DNA of 64,000 nt from Saccharolobus shibatae B12 (GCF_019175345.1 NZ_CP077717.1:1092001-1156000); one strand, 5' to 3'. Positions 28,032-38,087 are shown, counted from the stretch's first letter. A program made the numbers and translations. The notes: a model not told the origin generated them from the letters alone.

Positions 28032-28478
28032 CTAATTCCGCCACGGCGCCCCTCTTAGGGGATCATACACTTTCACCCTTGAATCATTGGGGCTAGTCGA
28101 GGGAAACGTCACTCCTACGGTTGCAAACCCAGGTCTGTCAGAGACGGAGCATGTGGTGCCTACCCTCCCATCCGCCTTTCTCATAATGTTAGGAGGAGCA
28201 ATCGAATTCCTCTCCAACAAAACACTCCCTATCTAAAATACCTAGCAGTCATTCTGACTACTCTAATACCCCCACTCTCGTGAGCAGAGCCCGTTATCAA
28301 GTAGGGGTTAAACACCTTGTCGACCTTCTCCACAATCCGCTTGTCCTTCTTCAGTTTCTTGCCGTTAAACAGGTTAACAGACGAAGTATACGCCTCAGAG
28401 ATCTCCTCAACATTGAGTGGGTGAGCCTTAAGCAACTCAACCAACTTAACAACACCCCACTGGTGAATCCTATGGCTT
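28032..28478 (-). pseudogene. Decayed IS200/IS605-type TnpB (OrfB) gene, C-terminal part only
   Basis: Two adjoining minus-strand frames together resemble the last third of a TnpB protein. From about 28478 the frame reads IHQWGVVKLVELLKAHP and then ISEAYTSSVNLFNGKKL, matching the TnpB helix before the zinc ribbon and the TSxxCPxCGxKL start of the ribbon, but without its cysteines. This frame stops at 28229. A shift then continues with LERNSIAPPNIMRKADG and SPNDSRVKVYDPL to a stop at 28032. A stop just upstream (about 28482) cuts off the rest, and the N-terminal RuvC part is missing. It cannot encode an active nuclease. Confidence 0.65.
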
Positions 28479-28561
28479 AACTACATAAAAATCATAATAA
28501 ATGCTTAAGCTTTCATGTTAATATTTATTAAATAATTCTACGAATAGTTGATGAGATAAAA

Positions 28562-29839
28562 GTGTCTAAAGAGAATATATTTGATGCTTTAAAATCTGGA
28601 AAAATAGATTATGTGAGAGTAGAATTTGTAGATATACTAGGGAATACTAAAGGTAGGTCTCTAAGGAGAGCGGAATTTGAAAACGTGATAAATAGCAACA
28701 AAGGAGTTGACTATCCAGAATCATTGGCATTGATGGACTACAAGGATAGGCCGATAAAGTCGAAGTATGAGGATATTATTGCTATCCCCGATCTTAACAC
28801 CTTCGTTGCAATACCGTATTTAGAAAGAACTGCTAGAGTACTCTCATTTCTAGTCCAACCCGAGGGTTTATCATATCCATATTGTAGTAGATCTATACTC
28901 AATAAGGCAATAGAGAAGTTAAAGGAAGCAGGATATACCCTACGGGTTTCGTTTGAACCAACATTTTATCTCTTAAATTCTTCCCTAGATCCAGCAGATT
29001 ATTCCAAAGCCTTCTCGTTGGAGGGATTATTAGAACAACAAAACTTTCTAAAATTACTTATAAAATATTTGGAAGAGATTGATATACAAGTTGAAACTAT
29101 TAATAAACATTATGGCCCAGGTCAATACGAGGTTAAGCTTTCTCAAAAACCTGTTTTAGAAGCTGCAGACTCCCTGATTTCCAGTAGGGAAGTGATAAGA
29201 GATACTGCAAAAATGAATAATGTAATTGCTACTTTTATGCCGAAACCATTTAAAGACTACCCTAGTAGTAGTATGGACATTACATTAAGCTTGCAAACAA
29301 CGGATGGAAAAGACATTATGTACGATCCCAATGACGCCAAGGGAATTGGTCTTAGCAAGATTGCATACAATTTCATTTCTGGAATATTAGAGCATCTCTC
29401 TTCAATATTATCTATCGCTGCACCGACTGTCAATTCATATAAGAGATTTAAGGAAGTAGTGACTCCAAATATGCCGGGGATAGGCACTGAAAGACATTAC
29501 ATAGTCAGAATTCCAAGTTATTATAAGGATACTCGTCAAGTAGAATTCAGATTAGCAGATCCATTAGCGAACCCGTATATTCTATTAGCCAGCATAATAT
29601 ATGCAGGCTTAGATGGTATTGAAAGAAATCTTATGGTTAATATAAATGAATATTACGGAACCTTACCACAGACCCTAAAGGAATCGTTAGGTAGATTGGA
29701 GAATGATACATATATGAAGTATAATTTGGGCCAAGATTTAATCACTACTTATATTAATATCAAAAATATAGAGATAGAAGAATACGAATCAGAAATAACT
29801 GAATGGGAAAAAGAGTACTATTTAAAGGCAGGATGGTAA
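28562..29839 (+). CDS. Glutamine-synthetase-like ligase, atypical
   Basis: A 425-residue protein of the class I glutamine synthetase family with a GTG start. Conserved elements are [11 protein letters not shown] near the start, SFEPTFYLL and [10 protein letters not shown] with metal-binding Glu, FMPKPF, NSYKRF and [12 protein letters not shown]. Several active-site signatures of true GS are altered: the DGSS loop reads VDYPESL, the metal/ATP His in the GSGMH-type motif is lost ([11 protein letters not shown]), and the NR of WGxxNR is replaced (GIGTERHYI). It may ligate another amine to glutamate, like gamma-glutamyl polyamine or amino-acid ligases. An alcohol dehydrogenase gene follows with no gap. 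Confidence 0.85.
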   Translation: MSKENIFDALKSGKIDYVRVEFVDILGNTKGRSLRRAEFENVINSNKGVDYPESLALMDYKDRPIKSKYEDIIAIPDLNTFVAIPYLERTARVLSFLVQPEGLSYPYCSRSILNKAIEKLKEAGYTLRVSFEPTFYLLNSSLDPADYSKAFSLEGLLEQQNFLKLLIKYLEEIDIQVETINKHYGPGQYEVKLSQKPVLEAADSLISSREVIRDTAKMNNVIATFMPKPFKDYPSSSMDITLSLQTTDGKDIMYDPNDAKGIGLSKIAYNFISGILEHLSSILSIAAPTVNSYKRFKEVVTPNMPGIGTERHYIVRIPSYYKDTRQVEFRLADPLANPYILLASIIYAGLDGIERNLMVNINEYYGTLPQTLKESLGRLENDTYMKYNLGQDLITTYINIKNIEIEEYESEITEWEKEYYLKAGW

Positions 29840-30826
29840 ATGCTAGCTGCTATTCTAAGAAGTTTCGGTGAGGAATTAAGTCTCGAAGATGTAAGAGAGC
29901 CTTCTAATGGAATTATTCTAAAAGTTCTAGCTACTGGGCTTTGTCATGGGGACTTGCATGTAATGAATGGCGATTGGAAATACGAAATTAAGATTGAATT
30001 GCCGAAAATATTGGGACACGAAATTCTCGGTGAGGTTATCAAAGGTAATGACAATTTTAAGGAAGGGGAAAAGGTACTAGTTTATAACAGTATTGGTTGC
30101 GGAAAATGTAAGTATTGTGCGTCCAGAAAGTATCAATACTGCGAAAAAGTGAAAATTGTTGGGCTTAATATTGATGGTGGTTTCGCGGAATATGTGAGTG
30201 TTCCTACTGATAATATTCTCTTAAGAGTAGATGGTAATCCCGTTGAGTTAGCACCCCTAGCAGATGCCGGAATCACAGCTTATAGCTCAACCAAGGGCAT
30301 AGGTGAGGGGGATAATGTATTGATTATAGGAACTGGGGCTGTCGCACTAGTGGCATTACAAATTTTAAAACTAAAAGGAGCTAGAATTACCGTTATTGGG
30401 CATAATAAAAATAAGCTTAGTAAGGCTAAGGAAATAGGAGCTGATGAGGCGATTGATATACAGAATGGCAGTACGATAGCTAGTGAGATTAAGGAGTCTA
30501 AGTTTGATTACATCATAGATTACGTGGGCAGTGATTACACACTTTCTGATTCCATGTGGTTGCTAAATAGGGAAGGAGAGCTAAGAATTGTCGGAGAATT
30601 TGGTGGTACTCTAACTGTTCCGGAGCAGTTACTAGTATTAAAGGGGTTAAAAGTAAGGGGTATATTATACGGCAGCTTTGATGATTTGATAAGTGTTTAT
30701 AAAATATATAATGAGGGAAAAATTAGACCTATAATAAATACGTACAGATTAAGGGATATCAACAAGGCGGTTAAGGATTTAAGAGAGGGCAAAGTGATAG
30801 GTCGTGCGGTCATAGTGCCTCCTTAA
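29840..30826 (+). CDS. Zinc-dependent alcohol dehydrogenase (MDR family)
   Basis: A 328-residue medium-chain dehydrogenase. Catalytic zinc ligands are Cys in [14 protein letters not shown] (around residue 34) and His in GHEILGEV. The structural zinc site is [15 protein letters not shown] (around residues 88-102). The NAD(P) fold has [14 protein letters not shown]. The ATG directly follows the stop of the glutamine-synthetase-like gene, so the two are coupled and may act on the same metabolite. The substrate is not predictable from sequence. It overlaps L13e by 4 bp tail-to-tail. Confidence 0.9.
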   Translation: MLAAILRSFGEELSLEDVREPSNGIILKVLATGLCHGDLHVMNGDWKYEIKIELPKILGHEILGEVIKGNDNFKEGEKVLVYNSIGCGKCKYCASRKYQYCEKVKIVGLNIDGGFAEYVSVPTDNILLRVDGNPVELAPLADAGITAYSSTKGIGEGDNVLIIGTGAVALVALQILKLKGARITVIGHNKNKLSKAKEIGADEAIDIQNGSTIASEIKESKFDYIIDYVGSDYTLSDSMWLLNREGELRIVGEFGGTLTVPEQLLVLKGLKVRGILYGSFDDLISVYKIYNEGKIRPIINTYRLRDINKAVKDLREGKVIGRAVIVPP

Positions 30827-31062
30827 GATTTTTGAGTCGAAAGTTGCTCTAAAAACTTCTTTAGTACTTCTACATTTTCTTCATGAACTGATTTTCTTCT
30901 TATATCTACTATTATCCCCAGTTTTCTAGCGATATTTATATTTAATCCAACTTTTTCTAGTTCTCCTATACTAAATCCTCTACCTATTCTTTTATCCTTT
31001 CTTTTATGAGGGTATTCGAAATTATAATTTGGTCTTTTTATTAAAGCTTTAGGGAACTCCAT
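30823..31062 (-). CDS. rpl13e: Ribosomal protein L13e (eL13)
   Basis: A 79-residue short crenarchaeal eL13, a large-subunit protein shared with eukaryotes and absent from many archaea. [23 protein letters not shown] and [20 protein letters not shown] are characteristic, rich in Lys and Arg for rRNA contacts. I prefer the ATG at 31062, which gives the N-terminus known from Sulfolobus; a TTG four codons upstream is an alternative. The gene is 32 bp downstream of rtcA on the same strand. Confidence 0.92.
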   Translation of the reverse strand: MEFPKALIKRPNYNFEYPHKRKDKRIGRGFSIGELEKVGLNINIARKLGIIVDIRRKSVHEENVEVLKKFLEQLSTQKS

Positions 31063-31094
31063 AGGAGTCCCCAAAATTAAATAACGTAGTTCCT

Positions 31095-32108
31095 TTAAAA
31101 GATTTTAGCTTTAAACCTAAATGGTCTCTTACCGCTAACGTCGATTTTAATATCTAGAAACTTCTTTATAATCTCCATATTCGTATAGGCGTGAGATGTC
31201 AATTCCGCACCAATATATTCCCCACCGTAAAGTGATGCAAATATCATGAGCATATCGCTCATGTGTATATCCACAGAGGCCTTAGTGTTAAGATTATCAA
31301 TAAGTATCCTCGCAGCCTCTTCTCCAACTATTTCAGCTCTTTTACCTCTCTCTCCCAGCGAATCAGCTCCAATAATACTCTTCTCCCCTATGGCAGCCAA
31401 TGCAATACCACTACCTTTACTTACTTCACCTTGTCTTACGTCAGTTTCTATTTCAATTGGAACTCCAAGTTTAGATAGGATTTCCCTAGCTGAATTCATC
31501 TGTCTCTCTGCGATATGGGCTGGTAAAGATGAAACATGTGAAATTCCCTTTATTATTGTTAATTTACCTAGCTCTAGTAAACTAAAGGCGGATGGGTTTC
31601 CATTGGCATTTTCAATTATCACTTCTCCTCCACCTTCTGGATAGTGGCCTCTTTTTATCAAGTTCAACTTTGCTTCAATCCCTATTTTTCTTAAAATTTC
31701 TAAATATACAAGTCTAATGTAGTCAATGGTAGGAGATTTCGGGACATCAGTACCACCTTTAATTCTAATTTTCACGTTCTTGTTAATTATGGCCGGTAGG
31801 ACAGTTTGTATTATTAGAGTTACACTTCCAGCTGTACCAACGTCTATATCTATATTGGTATTTCCCTTGATTTCATGAGGCACAAATATCAGTTCTTTGG
31901 ATCCTACTTCATCCCCCTTTGTTTCAGCATTTGATATCATCTTCATAGCTTTTACTGCCCATAGATGTTGCCTTTGTAATCCGGGATTAGGTCTATTAGC
32001 TCTTATATTAAATATTCTAAATGGTTTACCAGTTATGACAGATAGCGTTAAAGACGTTCTCAGAATTTGCCCTCCTCCTTCACCAAAGGATCCATCTATT
32101 TCAATCAT
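31095..32108 (-). CDS. rtcA: RNA 3'-terminal phosphate cyclase
   Basis: A 337-residue RtcA that converts RNA 3'-phosphate ends to 2',3'-cyclic phosphate via adenylylation. The N-terminal [17 protein letters not shown], the [10 protein letters not shown] motif and [12 protein letters not shown] are diagnostic, and [12 protein letters not shown] contains the His expected to be adenylylated. The ATG at 32108 gives the usual start ([12 protein letters not shown]); the open frame 8 codons longer is not needed. It is divergent from the TTG start at 32122 by only 13 bp. Confidence 0.95.
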   Translation of the reverse strand: MIEIDGSFGEGGGQILRTSLTLSVITGKPFRIFNIRANRPNPGLQRQHLWAVKAMKMISNAETKGDEVGSKELIFVPHEIKGNTNIDIDVGTAGSVTLIIQTVLPAIINKNVKIRIKGGTDVPKSPTIDYIRLVYLEILRKIGIEAKLNLIKRGHYPEGGGEVIIENANGNPSAFSLLELGKLTIIKGISHVSSLPAHIAERQMNSAREILSKLGVPIEIETDVRQGEVSKGSGIALAAIGEKSIIGADSLGERGKRAEIVGEEAARILIDNLNTKASVDIHMSDMLMIFASLYGGEYIGAELTSHAYTNMEIIKKFLDIKIDVSGKRPFRFKAKIF

Positions 32109-32121
32109 TAGGTGAATTATC

Positions 32122-32565
32122 TTGAAGGTCAAATTAAAGTCTCTTGCGAAGGTTGTTGGAGAAGAGGAGTTGGCGGTAATACCTTTAGCGGAAAATGAAT
32201 ATTTTATAGAATGTCTTAATTTTTATGAAGATGTTGAAGGAGGAAGACAAGCTAGATTAGTTGTTATAGTAGATAAGTATGGGATAATAAGACAAGATCA
32301 AATTAATTTCATAAAAGGTAAAAAGACATTTGTAGATGCCATAGGAATAGAAGATGATTTCAAAAAAATACAAAGTGTATTGAAGCTGGATAGAATAGCT
32401 AGAATGTTTAAAGTTCCATTATATTTTGATATTGAAATACTTGAGAAGCCTGATGTTTCTAAGAGGGGAATAAAGGGGTTTTATAACTATTTGTCAGTTC
32501 ATAAGGAAATAGATATAGGAAAGTTAAAGGGTTTAGTAAGTTTAAGTATTGAAGAATCTATCTAA
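32122..32565 (+). CDS. Hypothetical protein
   Basis: A 147-residue protein starting at TTG 32122, preceded by a GGTGA Shine-Dalgarno-like sequence at 32111-32115. An alternating strand/helix pattern ([32 protein letters not shown]) suggests an alpha-beta domain. No motif is recognised. It runs divergent to rtcA and overlaps dpo4 tail-to-tail by 24 bp. The location between RNA repair and translesion polymerase genes is suggestive only. Confidence 0.6.
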   Translation: MKVKLKSLAKVVGEEELAVIPLAENEYFIECLNFYEDVEGGRQARLVVIVDKYGIIRQDQINFIKGKKTFVDAIGIEDDFKKIQSVLKLDRIARMFKVPLYFDIEILEKPDVSKRGIKGFYNYLSVHKEIDIGKLKGLVSLSIEESI

Positions 32566-33600
32566 CCCTATTGCCTCAATGAATTTACTAAACCTCACTC
32601 CAATTCTCCTTATTTTTCTCTCATCCTCTTCCAATATTTTTTGCAGTAATTTTACTGCTTCCTTATAAGCTGTCTCCTTACTTATTCCATGGGTAAAAGT
32701 TCTTCCTCTACTTACGATATCTAAATCTTCCGTTATTGCAACTACGTGAATAGCTTTAGGAATCTTCTTATCTAACTTATGATATGCCTCCTCTATTGCT
32801 CTAAATAAATACGGTTTTATTTCCTCCAAGTCCCTGCTATTTCTCTTCATTGTTACTATTCTCCCAATACTCTTCCGTACTCTAGCTCTTATAGGTTCGT
32901 TATACTCATCTCTAGCCAAAGAGTACAGATATTTGGCTTTCGCCTCACCAATTATTCTTTTTAGTTCGCCAAATTCAACTCTTAACGTGTCAACTAGTTT
33001 GTTGACGCCTAACTTCTTTAGTTTCTCAGCAGTAATACTACCAACTCCTGGTACATCACCTATATCTAGCTCTCTTATCAGCCTTTTAACTTCATCATTA
33101 TCAATAACCTTTATCCCGTTTGGTTTTGCCATATCAGCAGCAATTTTTGCGAATACCTTATTCTTGGAAATCCCAACAGTAACTGTAATTTTCTCTTTTT
33201 CGAGTATTTTGTTCTTAATCTCCAACCCTAGATTATATGCCTCTTGATAATCCTTAACCTTGTCTGAGATATCGAGATAGGCCTCATCTATACTCGCAAT
33301 CTCGATCTTCTCAGAGTACTCCCGTAGCAACCTCATTATTCTATTGGAAACTTGTTGATACACTTCCTTTCTCATGGGCAAGTAAACTGCATTTGGCAAA
33401 ATTTTCTTTGCCTCAACTATTGGTATTCCAGCTTTTATCCCAAATTTTCTGGCTTCGTAGTTCGCAGTAGCCACAGCCCCACTATCCTCAAATCTACCAG
33501 AAAATACACAAACGACCACTGGCTTTCCTTTCAAGGATGTATCTAAAACTTCCTCAACTTGAGCGTAAAAGTAGTCAAAATCAACGAAGAGAATGATCAT
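32542..33600 (-). CDS. dpo4: DNA polymerase IV (Y-family Dpo4)
   Basis: A 352-residue translesion polymerase, the same length as the well-studied S. solfataricus Dpo4. Catalytic acids are in [10 protein letters not shown] (D7) and [10 protein letters not shown] (D105, E106). Little-finger and linker sequences ([17 protein letters not shown]) are nearly identical to the model enzyme. The C-terminus [13 protein letters not shown] is a PCNA-binding motif. It overlaps the sugar kinase gene by 4 nt. It copies past abasic sites and 8-oxoG. Confidence 0.98.
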   Translation of the reverse strand: MIILFVDFDYFYAQVEEVLDTSLKGKPVVVCVFSGRFEDSGAVATANYEARKFGIKAGIPIVEAKKILPNAVYLPMRKEVYQQVSNRIMRLLREYSEKIEIASIDEAYLDISDKVKDYQEAYNLGLEIKNKILEKEKITVTVGISKNKVFAKIAADMAKPNGIKVIDNDEVKRLIRELDIGDVPGVGSITAEKLKKLGVNKLVDTLRVEFGELKRIIGEAKAKYLYSLARDEYNEPIRARVRKSIGRIVTMKRNSRDLEEIKPYLFRAIEEAYHKLDKKIPKAIHVVAITEDLDIVSRGRTFTHGISKETAYKEAVKLLQKILEEDERKIRRIGVRFSKFIEAIGLDRFFNT

Positions 33601-34448
33601 TTACATATAACATTTGGTTTCTTCTTCCTTAAATACTCTCTTACCTCTTCTAATGTTGGTGAAGAAATTCCTCCTATCCTCGTAACCTTAAGACCTGAGG
33701 CAACGCTAGCAACTTGTAGACTCTTTATAATATCCTTTTCATCAGAATATGTTACATTAAATGCAGCATCAAAGGTATCTCCAGCACCGGTAGTATCAAC
33801 TATCTTTTCTAGTTGTATTGGTTCTACTGTACACTCTTCTGTCTCAGTAATTATCTTTGCCCCTTTCTTGCCCATCTTAATTACGATAAATCTGGCCTTT
33901 ATGTTCTTATCCTCTATCATTTCATACTCTTTCTCATTAACATATAAGATGTCTACGTCAATCGACTCTATATTTTTGACTTGTGGACCTGGGTCGTAAC
34001 TTACTAATTTTGCATAGGGGTCTCTTACAACAACATTCGGTGATACTGAGGCGAAGTGAATAACGTCAAATAATCCAAAACACCTTTTAACATCTTCTCT
34101 AGTTAGCAATATTGATGCACCAAGTCTTCTTACCATAGATAATGTTCCATCGTTTCTTAGGAAGATTAATGTGGCGCTAGGTTTCTCATTTAGTTCTTCT
34201 ACGTATTCTAGACCTACCCCTAATTCCACTACCTTCTCCATTAGACTTCTAACTACTTCATTTTTCCCAACCTTTGCTAGTAGCTTAGCTGAGTGACCCA
34301 GTTTAGTCACTGCCACTGCATAGTTTGTTGCAGCCCCTCCTGGCATAATTTCAAGAACATCTGTCATGTGACTAGAGTCTATGGGTGGGATAGAATCCAA
34401 TTTTACTATAATATCAATGTTAAATCTCCCAACTGCTAGGTGTATCAA
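33597..34448 (-). CDS. PfkB-family carbohydrate kinase
   Basis: A 283-residue ribokinase-fold kinase. The N-terminal [14 protein letters not shown] and [17 protein letters not shown] bind sugar, and [13 protein letters not shown] (around residue 225) is the second PfkB signature with the catalytic Asp. It is slightly shorter than ribokinase (about 300). The sugar or nucleoside substrate is unknown. A box C/D RNA lies 12 nt upstream on the same strand, so that RNA and this gene could share a transcript. Confidence 0.88.
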   Translation of the reverse strand: MIHLAVGRFNIDIIVKLDSIPPIDSSHMTDVLEIMPGGAATNYAVAVTKLGHSAKLLAKVGKNEVVRSLMEKVVELGVGLEYVEELNEKPSATLIFLRNDGTLSMVRRLGASILLTREDVKRCFGLFDVIHFASVSPNVVVRDPYAKLVSYDPGPQVKNIESIDVDILYVNEKEYEMIEDKNIKARFIVIKMGKKGAKIITETEECTVEPIQLEKIVDTTGAGDTFDAAFNVTYSDEKDIIKSLQVASVASGLKVTRIGGISSPTLEEVREYLRKKKPNVICK

Positions 34449-34460
34449 CTAAAATCACCC

Positions 34461-34516
34461 ATGTCAGACAGCCGCCACTCAATCACTTTGTCAGTCCCAA
34501 AGGTCTTCATCACATG
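34461..34516 (-). ncRNA. Box C/D guide sRNA (candidate 1)
   Basis: On the minus strand: C box GTGATGA at 34507-34513 (exact consensus), a 12-nt guide at 34495-34506, D' CTGA at 34491-34494, a 4-nt spacer, C' GTGATTG at 34480-34486, a 12-nt guide at 34468-34479, and D CTGA at 34464-34467. Two 12-nt guides are the rule for archaeal C/D RNAs that direct 2'-O-methylation. A TATA-like TTATTAATATAA stretch (about 34533-34544) lies about 25 nt before the predicted 5' end. The D guide could pair with an eight-base CAGCCGCC stretch like that in the 16S 530 region; this is unproven. Confidence 0.85.
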
Positions 34517-34587
34517 TTATCTTTACATAGTGTTATATTAATAAAGCTTTCATAATTCACGTGGCTTGACTTCCGACCCCTTTCACC

Positions 34588-34607
34588 TTAAAAGGCTAAG
34601 CTTTTAA
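34588..34607. repeat. Short inverted repeat in the pfkB-TIP49 intergenic region
   Basis: TTAAAAG (34588-34594) and CTTTTAA (34601-34607) form a 7-bp inverted repeat around a 6-nt loop in the 206-bp spacer between the guide RNA and the TIP49 gene. It could be a regulator site or an overlapping pair of TATA-like elements. The rest of the spacer shows nothing clear beyond A/T-rich promoter sequence near 34700-34713. Confidence 0.35.
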
Positions 34608-34723
34608 CTATTGCAACGGAAATCCTTTGACCATAATATTTTATACGCAAGCTTTCTCACTATACAAGGCCTCATAGATTTAGAGTTAATCTCAAAAACT
34701 TTATTATATATTATTACTGTGAG

Positions 34724-36082
34724 ATGTCAGAGATACGCGAGTTAAAGAAACCCATACGTGAAAAAGCAAGTATTCATAGTCATATTAAAGGTTTAGGTTT
34801 AGATGATAATGGTAAAGCTAAGTTTATTGCAGATGGGCTAGTTGGCCAAGCTGAGGCACGAGAGGCTGCAGGAGTAGTTGTACAATTGATAAAACAAGGA
34901 AAAATGTCGGGAAAAGGGATACTATTTGTTGGTCCTCCGGGCACTGGAAAAACTGCATTGGCCGTAGCGATTGCCAGAGAGCTGGGTGAAGATACTCCAT
35001 TTACCGCAATTAACGCTTCTGAAATATATTCTACAGAACTTAAGAAGACTGAGATACTAACCCAATTGATAAGAAAATCAATAGGTGTCAGAATTAGGGA
35101 AAAGAGACTGGTGTATGAAGGCGTTGTAAAGGATAGGAAGATTAAGGTTGCTAGAAGTAGATTAAATCCCTATTCCCAAGCTCCAGTTGAGGCTCAAATA
35201 ACTTTAACCACTAAAGACGATGAAAGGACGTTGTCAGTAGGTGAGGAAATAGCACAACAACTCGTATCCTTAGGCGTTAAGAAAGGCGACGTTATTATGA
35301 TTGATGCTCAAACTGGACAAATTATAGTTGAGGGTAAGGCTAAGGGTTTTGAAGGTGCTAAAACTTATGATATAGAGACTACGAAAGTACTAGAGATACC
35401 TACTGGTCCGGTGAGAAAAGAAAAGGAAATAACAACTACACTCACCTTAAACGATTTAGACCTGAATTTAGCTGCTAGAAATCTAGCCGTTACAGCTATC
35501 TTCTCGTTCTTTACGGAAAGAGAAATAAATGAGGACGTTAGAAAAGAGGTAGATAGACTAGTTAAGGATTGGATTAACCAAGGTAGGGCGGAATTAGTAG
35601 TTGGAGTGCTATTCATTGATGATGCTCATACGCTTGATTTAGAAGCATTTTCTTTCCTAACTAGAGCCTTAGAGTCAGAATTAGCACCAATACTGATCTT
35701 AGCAACCAACAGAGGGCTAACTAAAATTAGAGGAACTGATATAGAATCTCCTCACGGGATTCCTCTTGACCTATTGGATAGACTGTTGATAATACCAACT
35801 AGACCTTACAATGCTGATGAAATTAAAGAAATAATCAAAATTAGGGCTGATGAATTAGAAATTGAATTAGATCCTCAAGCTTTAGAGGAATTAACTAAAA
35901 TAGGTGTTGAAAATAGTTTGAGATACTCTGTTCAACTGTTAGAACCATCTCTTATAATTGCTCAAAGAAATAATAGGAATATTATAAAGGTTGAAGATGT
36001 AGTGGTAGCTTCAAAGCTATTCTCAGATGTTAAGAGAAGTGTAAAGTTTGTAAAGGAGTATGAGAATCTATTATTGAAATGA
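34724..36082 (+). CDS. TIP49/RuvB-like AAA+ ATPase
   Basis: A 452-residue archaeal homologue of RuvBL1/RuvBL2. Walker A is [11 protein letters not shown] (around residue 70), Walker B is FIDDAHTLD (around 303), and the sensor and arginine-finger region [12 protein letters not shown] and [13 protein letters not shown] follow. The TIP49-specific OB-fold insertion lies between residues about 125 and 230. The eukaryotic proteins serve chromatin remodelling and box C/D snoRNP assembly. It is striking that a C/D guide RNA begins within this gene's stop codon region. Archaeal function is not established. Confidence 0.94.
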   Translation: MSEIRELKKPIREKASIHSHIKGLGLDDNGKAKFIADGLVGQAEAREAAGVVVQLIKQGKMSGKGILFVGPPGTGKTALAVAIARELGEDTPFTAINASEIYSTELKKTEILTQLIRKSIGVRIREKRLVYEGVVKDRKIKVARSRLNPYSQAPVEAQITLTTKDDERTLSVGEEIAQQLVSLGVKKGDVIMIDAQTGQIIVEGKAKGFEGAKTYDIETTKVLEIPTGPVRKEKEITTTLTLNDLDLNLAARNLAVTAIFSFFTEREINEDVRKEVDRLVKDWINQGRAELVVGVLFIDDAHTLDLEAFSFLTRALESELAPILILATNRGLTKIRGTDIESPHGIPLDLLDRLLIIPTRPYNADEIKEIIKIRADELEIELDPQALEELTKIGVENSLRYSVQLLEPSLIIAQRNNRNIIKVEDVVVASKLFSDVKRSVKFVKEYENLLLK

Positions 36083-36130
36083 TGTCTGGTGACGGCTCTG
36101 AGCCAGTGATGTCGCCAAAAAGTCTGATCA
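36076..36130 (+). ncRNA. Box C/D guide sRNA (candidate 2), overlapping the TIP49 stop codon
   Basis: C box ATGATGT at 36079-36085 (the TIP49 stop TGA at 36080-36082 is inside it), a 12-nt guide at 36086-36097, D' CTGA at 36098-36101, a 4-nt spacer, C' GTGATGT at 36106-36112, an 11-nt guide at 36113-36123, and D CTGA at 36124-36127. The C boxes end in U instead of A, a tolerated variant. It has no promoter of its own that I can see and is probably processed from the TIP49 transcript end. Confidence 0.8.
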
Positions 36131-36135
36131 ATATT

Positions 36136-36145
36136 TTTTAAATAT
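36136..36145 (+). promoter_or_regulatory. TATA box of the GMP synthase subunit A gene
   Basis: TTTTAAATAT is centred about 26 nt upstream of the GTG start at 36166, so the message is probably leaderless. The box sits only 9 nt behind the D box of the C/D RNA. Confidence 0.55.
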
Positions 36146-36165
36146 CCAAAAACTTAGATTCTGAT

Positions 36166-36732
36166 GTGAAAGTAGGTTTAGTATATTATGGCGGACAATA
36201 TAATCACCTAATACTTAAGAACGTAAAGTATTTGGGCGCGGACATTGAGGTAATTCCCCCATATAAGCCAGTGGAGGAACTTAAGAAATTCGATTGCGTT
36301 ATATTTAGTGGTGGCCCCTACTCAGTGTCAGAGGAAATTCAAAAAATGGGAAATTCTCCCCTTTATATAAAAGAGCTGAAAGTCCCAATGTTAGGCATAT
36401 GCCTAGGTCATCAGCTAATTGCCTATGTATTGGGTGGGGTTGTAAGAAGAGCCCTAAATCCAGAATATGGACTCACTAGGATAAATATATTTGACGAAGA
36501 TACTATTCTGAAAGGTTTCTCACAGCAACTTAACGTCTGGGAAAGTCACAATGATGAGGTGGTTGAGCCGCCTAGTGGATTCAGAGTGTTAGCTAGTAGC
36601 GCAAATGCAAGAGTCCAAGCAATGGCGAACTCAAGTAATTCAATATTTGGTGTGCAATTTCACCCTGAAGTTAAACATACAGAAAGAGGAATAGAGATAT
36701 TTAAGAACTTCTTAGGAGTATGTAGAAAATAG
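36166..36732 (+). CDS. guaAA: GMP synthase, glutamine amidotransferase subunit A
   Basis: A 188-residue class I glutamine amidotransferase, the separate ammonia-producing subunit used by archaea. The catalytic triad is visible as Cys in [12 protein letters not shown] (around residue 77) and as His and Glu in [14 protein letters not shown] (around 166-168). It supplies ammonia to the synthetase subunit GuaAB, encoded elsewhere, for XMP to GMP. The GTG start is supported by a TATA box at the leaderless distance. Convergent with the RadA paralogue gene. Confidence 0.93.
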   Translation: MKVGLVYYGGQYNHLILKNVKYLGADIEVIPPYKPVEELKKFDCVIFSGGPYSVSEEIQKMGNSPLYIKELKVPMLGICLGHQLIAYVLGGVVRRALNPEYGLTRINIFDEDTILKGFSQQLNVWESHNDEVVEPPSGFRVLASSANARVQAMANSSNSIFGVQFHPEVKHTERGIEIFKNFLGVCRK

Positions 36733-36734
36733 AT

Positions 36735-37523
36735 TCACTTCAATTCCTCCTCAGTCTTTTTGCCACTCTCAATGATCTTTCTCTTTACCTTTTCTGGCAA
36801 TGTATAATCTTCCCTTCTTTCCTCTAATCTTCCCTTCAAGACTATTCCTTTACCATTAACTATATCTATTTCCCACACATGCTTATCGTGATCGGTTTGT
36901 CTCATTTTCTCAATTAATATGTACCTATGTAGTTCTCCATTCCTTATCATCCTTCTGAATCTGATTATCCCATCTGCCACATGCTCTACTCCAAATCCAA
37001 ATGCTTGTGATGTGGTTATTGCGTATTGTGAAGTAGCATATATTGTGAAATTCCATTTATTTAGGACTCTCTTAAGATAGTAGCTTATTTTCCTTGCCAT
37101 TGCGGGTTTATCCAAAAATAATGCACTTACTGAATCAATTACCAATCTAGCTTTACCATAACCTAATTTTTGTTTAGCCTCAATTACCTTATTCACCAAT
37201 TCCTCAGGGGTTAAGTTCACTAAAGACCATTGGTCCTCTTTTTCCTTCATTAGCGCATCTATTATTATCAACTTCTTCTCTATATATACCTCAAAATCCC
37301 AATTAAACTGCTTAGCTTGTCTTATTATTGAATCCCTACTTTCCTCAGTTGTAACGTATATACAAGGATCTCCGTCCTTTAATCCCTTAGCAATGAAGTG
37401 AAGCGAAAATATCGTCTTTCCAGTTCCAGGCTCTCCGGTCAACGCTATGAAAAATCCTTGAGGAATCCCACCTTGTATTAGTTTGTCAAACTCCAATATT
37501 CCAGTAGATAATCTACTTACCAT
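36735..37523 (-). CDS. RadA paralogue / KaiC-like ATPase (aRadC type)
   Basis: A 262-residue single-domain RecA-like ATPase. Walker A is GEPGTGKTIFS (around residue 29), Walker B is ARLVIDSVSALFL (around 127), and TSQYAITTSQAFGFGVEHVADGIIRF matches the archaeal RadA paralogues. A Sulfolobus homologue next to a PTP gene has been reported to bind ssDNA and modulate RadA; that assignment is from memory and gene order. It is divergent from the PTP and endonuclease V genes, all consistent with a DNA-repair neighbourhood. Confidence 0.85.
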   Translation of the reverse strand: MVSRLSTGILEFDKLIQGGIPQGFFIALTGEPGTGKTIFSLHFIAKGLKDGDPCIYVTTEESRDSIIRQAKQFNWDFEVYIEKKLIIIDALMKEKEDQWSLVNLTPEELVNKVIEAKQKLGYGKARLVIDSVSALFLDKPAMARKISYYLKRVLNKWNFTIYATSQYAITTSQAFGFGVEHVADGIIRFRRMIRNGELHRYILIEKMRQTDHDKHVWEIDIVNGKGIVLKGRLEERREDYTLPEKVKRKIIESGKKTEEELK

Positions 37524-37601
37524 AATCTTAAATATCGACTTTGAGAATTTTAAAATGATCTGTGACGCTCAGCGGATCTTCTGATATGGAAGTGATGAAT
37601 A

Positions 37602-38087
37602 ATGTATTGGGTTAGAAGGAAAGCCATAGGAGGTTCTGGATTACCATATACCGAAAATGAGATTTTAGAATGGAGGAAAGAAGGAGTGAAAAGAGTATTA
37701 GTTTTACCAGAGGATTGGGAAATCGAAGAGAGTTGGGGAGATAAGGATTATTATCTGTCTATTCTTAAGAAAAATGGACTTCAGCCCTTACATATTCCAA
37801 TTCCAGATGGGGGGGTTCCATCGGATTCTCAATTTCTTACAATTATGAGATGGCTGTTAAGTGAAAAAGAAGGTAATCTAGTTCATTGTGTAGGTGGAAT
37901 AGGAAGGACTGGTACAATTTTAGCTAGTTATCTAATTTTAACTGAAGGATTAGATGTGGAATCTGCTATTAACGAAGTTAGATTGGTAAGACCTGGTGCA
38001 GTACAAACATATGAGCAAGAGATGTTCTTATTACGTGTGGAAGGGATGAGAAAGAGTTGGTTGAAAAACATCTACTCGAATTCTTAG
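37602..38087 (+). CDS. Protein tyrosine phosphatase (SsoPTP-like)
   Basis: A 161-residue small dual-specificity-type phosphatase. The P-loop is [10 protein letters not shown] (catalytic Cys near residue 96), and the general-acid Asp lies in PIPDGGVPS (near 69). This closely matches the minimal S. solfataricus PTP. It dephosphorylates tyrosine and serine/threonine residues in the cytoplasm. Its 3' end overlaps the endonuclease V gene by 31 nt. GGAAGTGATG just upstream of the ATG is a possible ribosome-binding site. Confidence 0.94.
   Translation: MYWVRRKAIGGSGLPYTENEILEWRKEGVKRVLVLPEDWEIEESWGDKDYYLSILKKNGLQPLHIPIPDGGVPSDSQFLTIMRWLLSEKEGNLVHCVGGIGRTGTILASYLILTEGLDVESAINEVRLVRPGAVQTYEQEMFLLRVEGMRKSWLKNIYSNS

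Noticed and set aside
28046-28058. CCCCT/AGGGG hairpin-like sequence
   Set aside because: It lies within the transposase remnant's coding sequence for DPLRG and is too short to assign as a terminator or element end.
37555-37598. Possible box C/D RNA between the RadA paralogue and PTP genes (CTGA at 37581 and GTGATGA at 37592)
   Set aside because: No acceptable C box lies 12 nt before the CTGA, and no CTGA follows the GTGATGA at guide distance. The GTGATG is more likely a ribosome-binding site.
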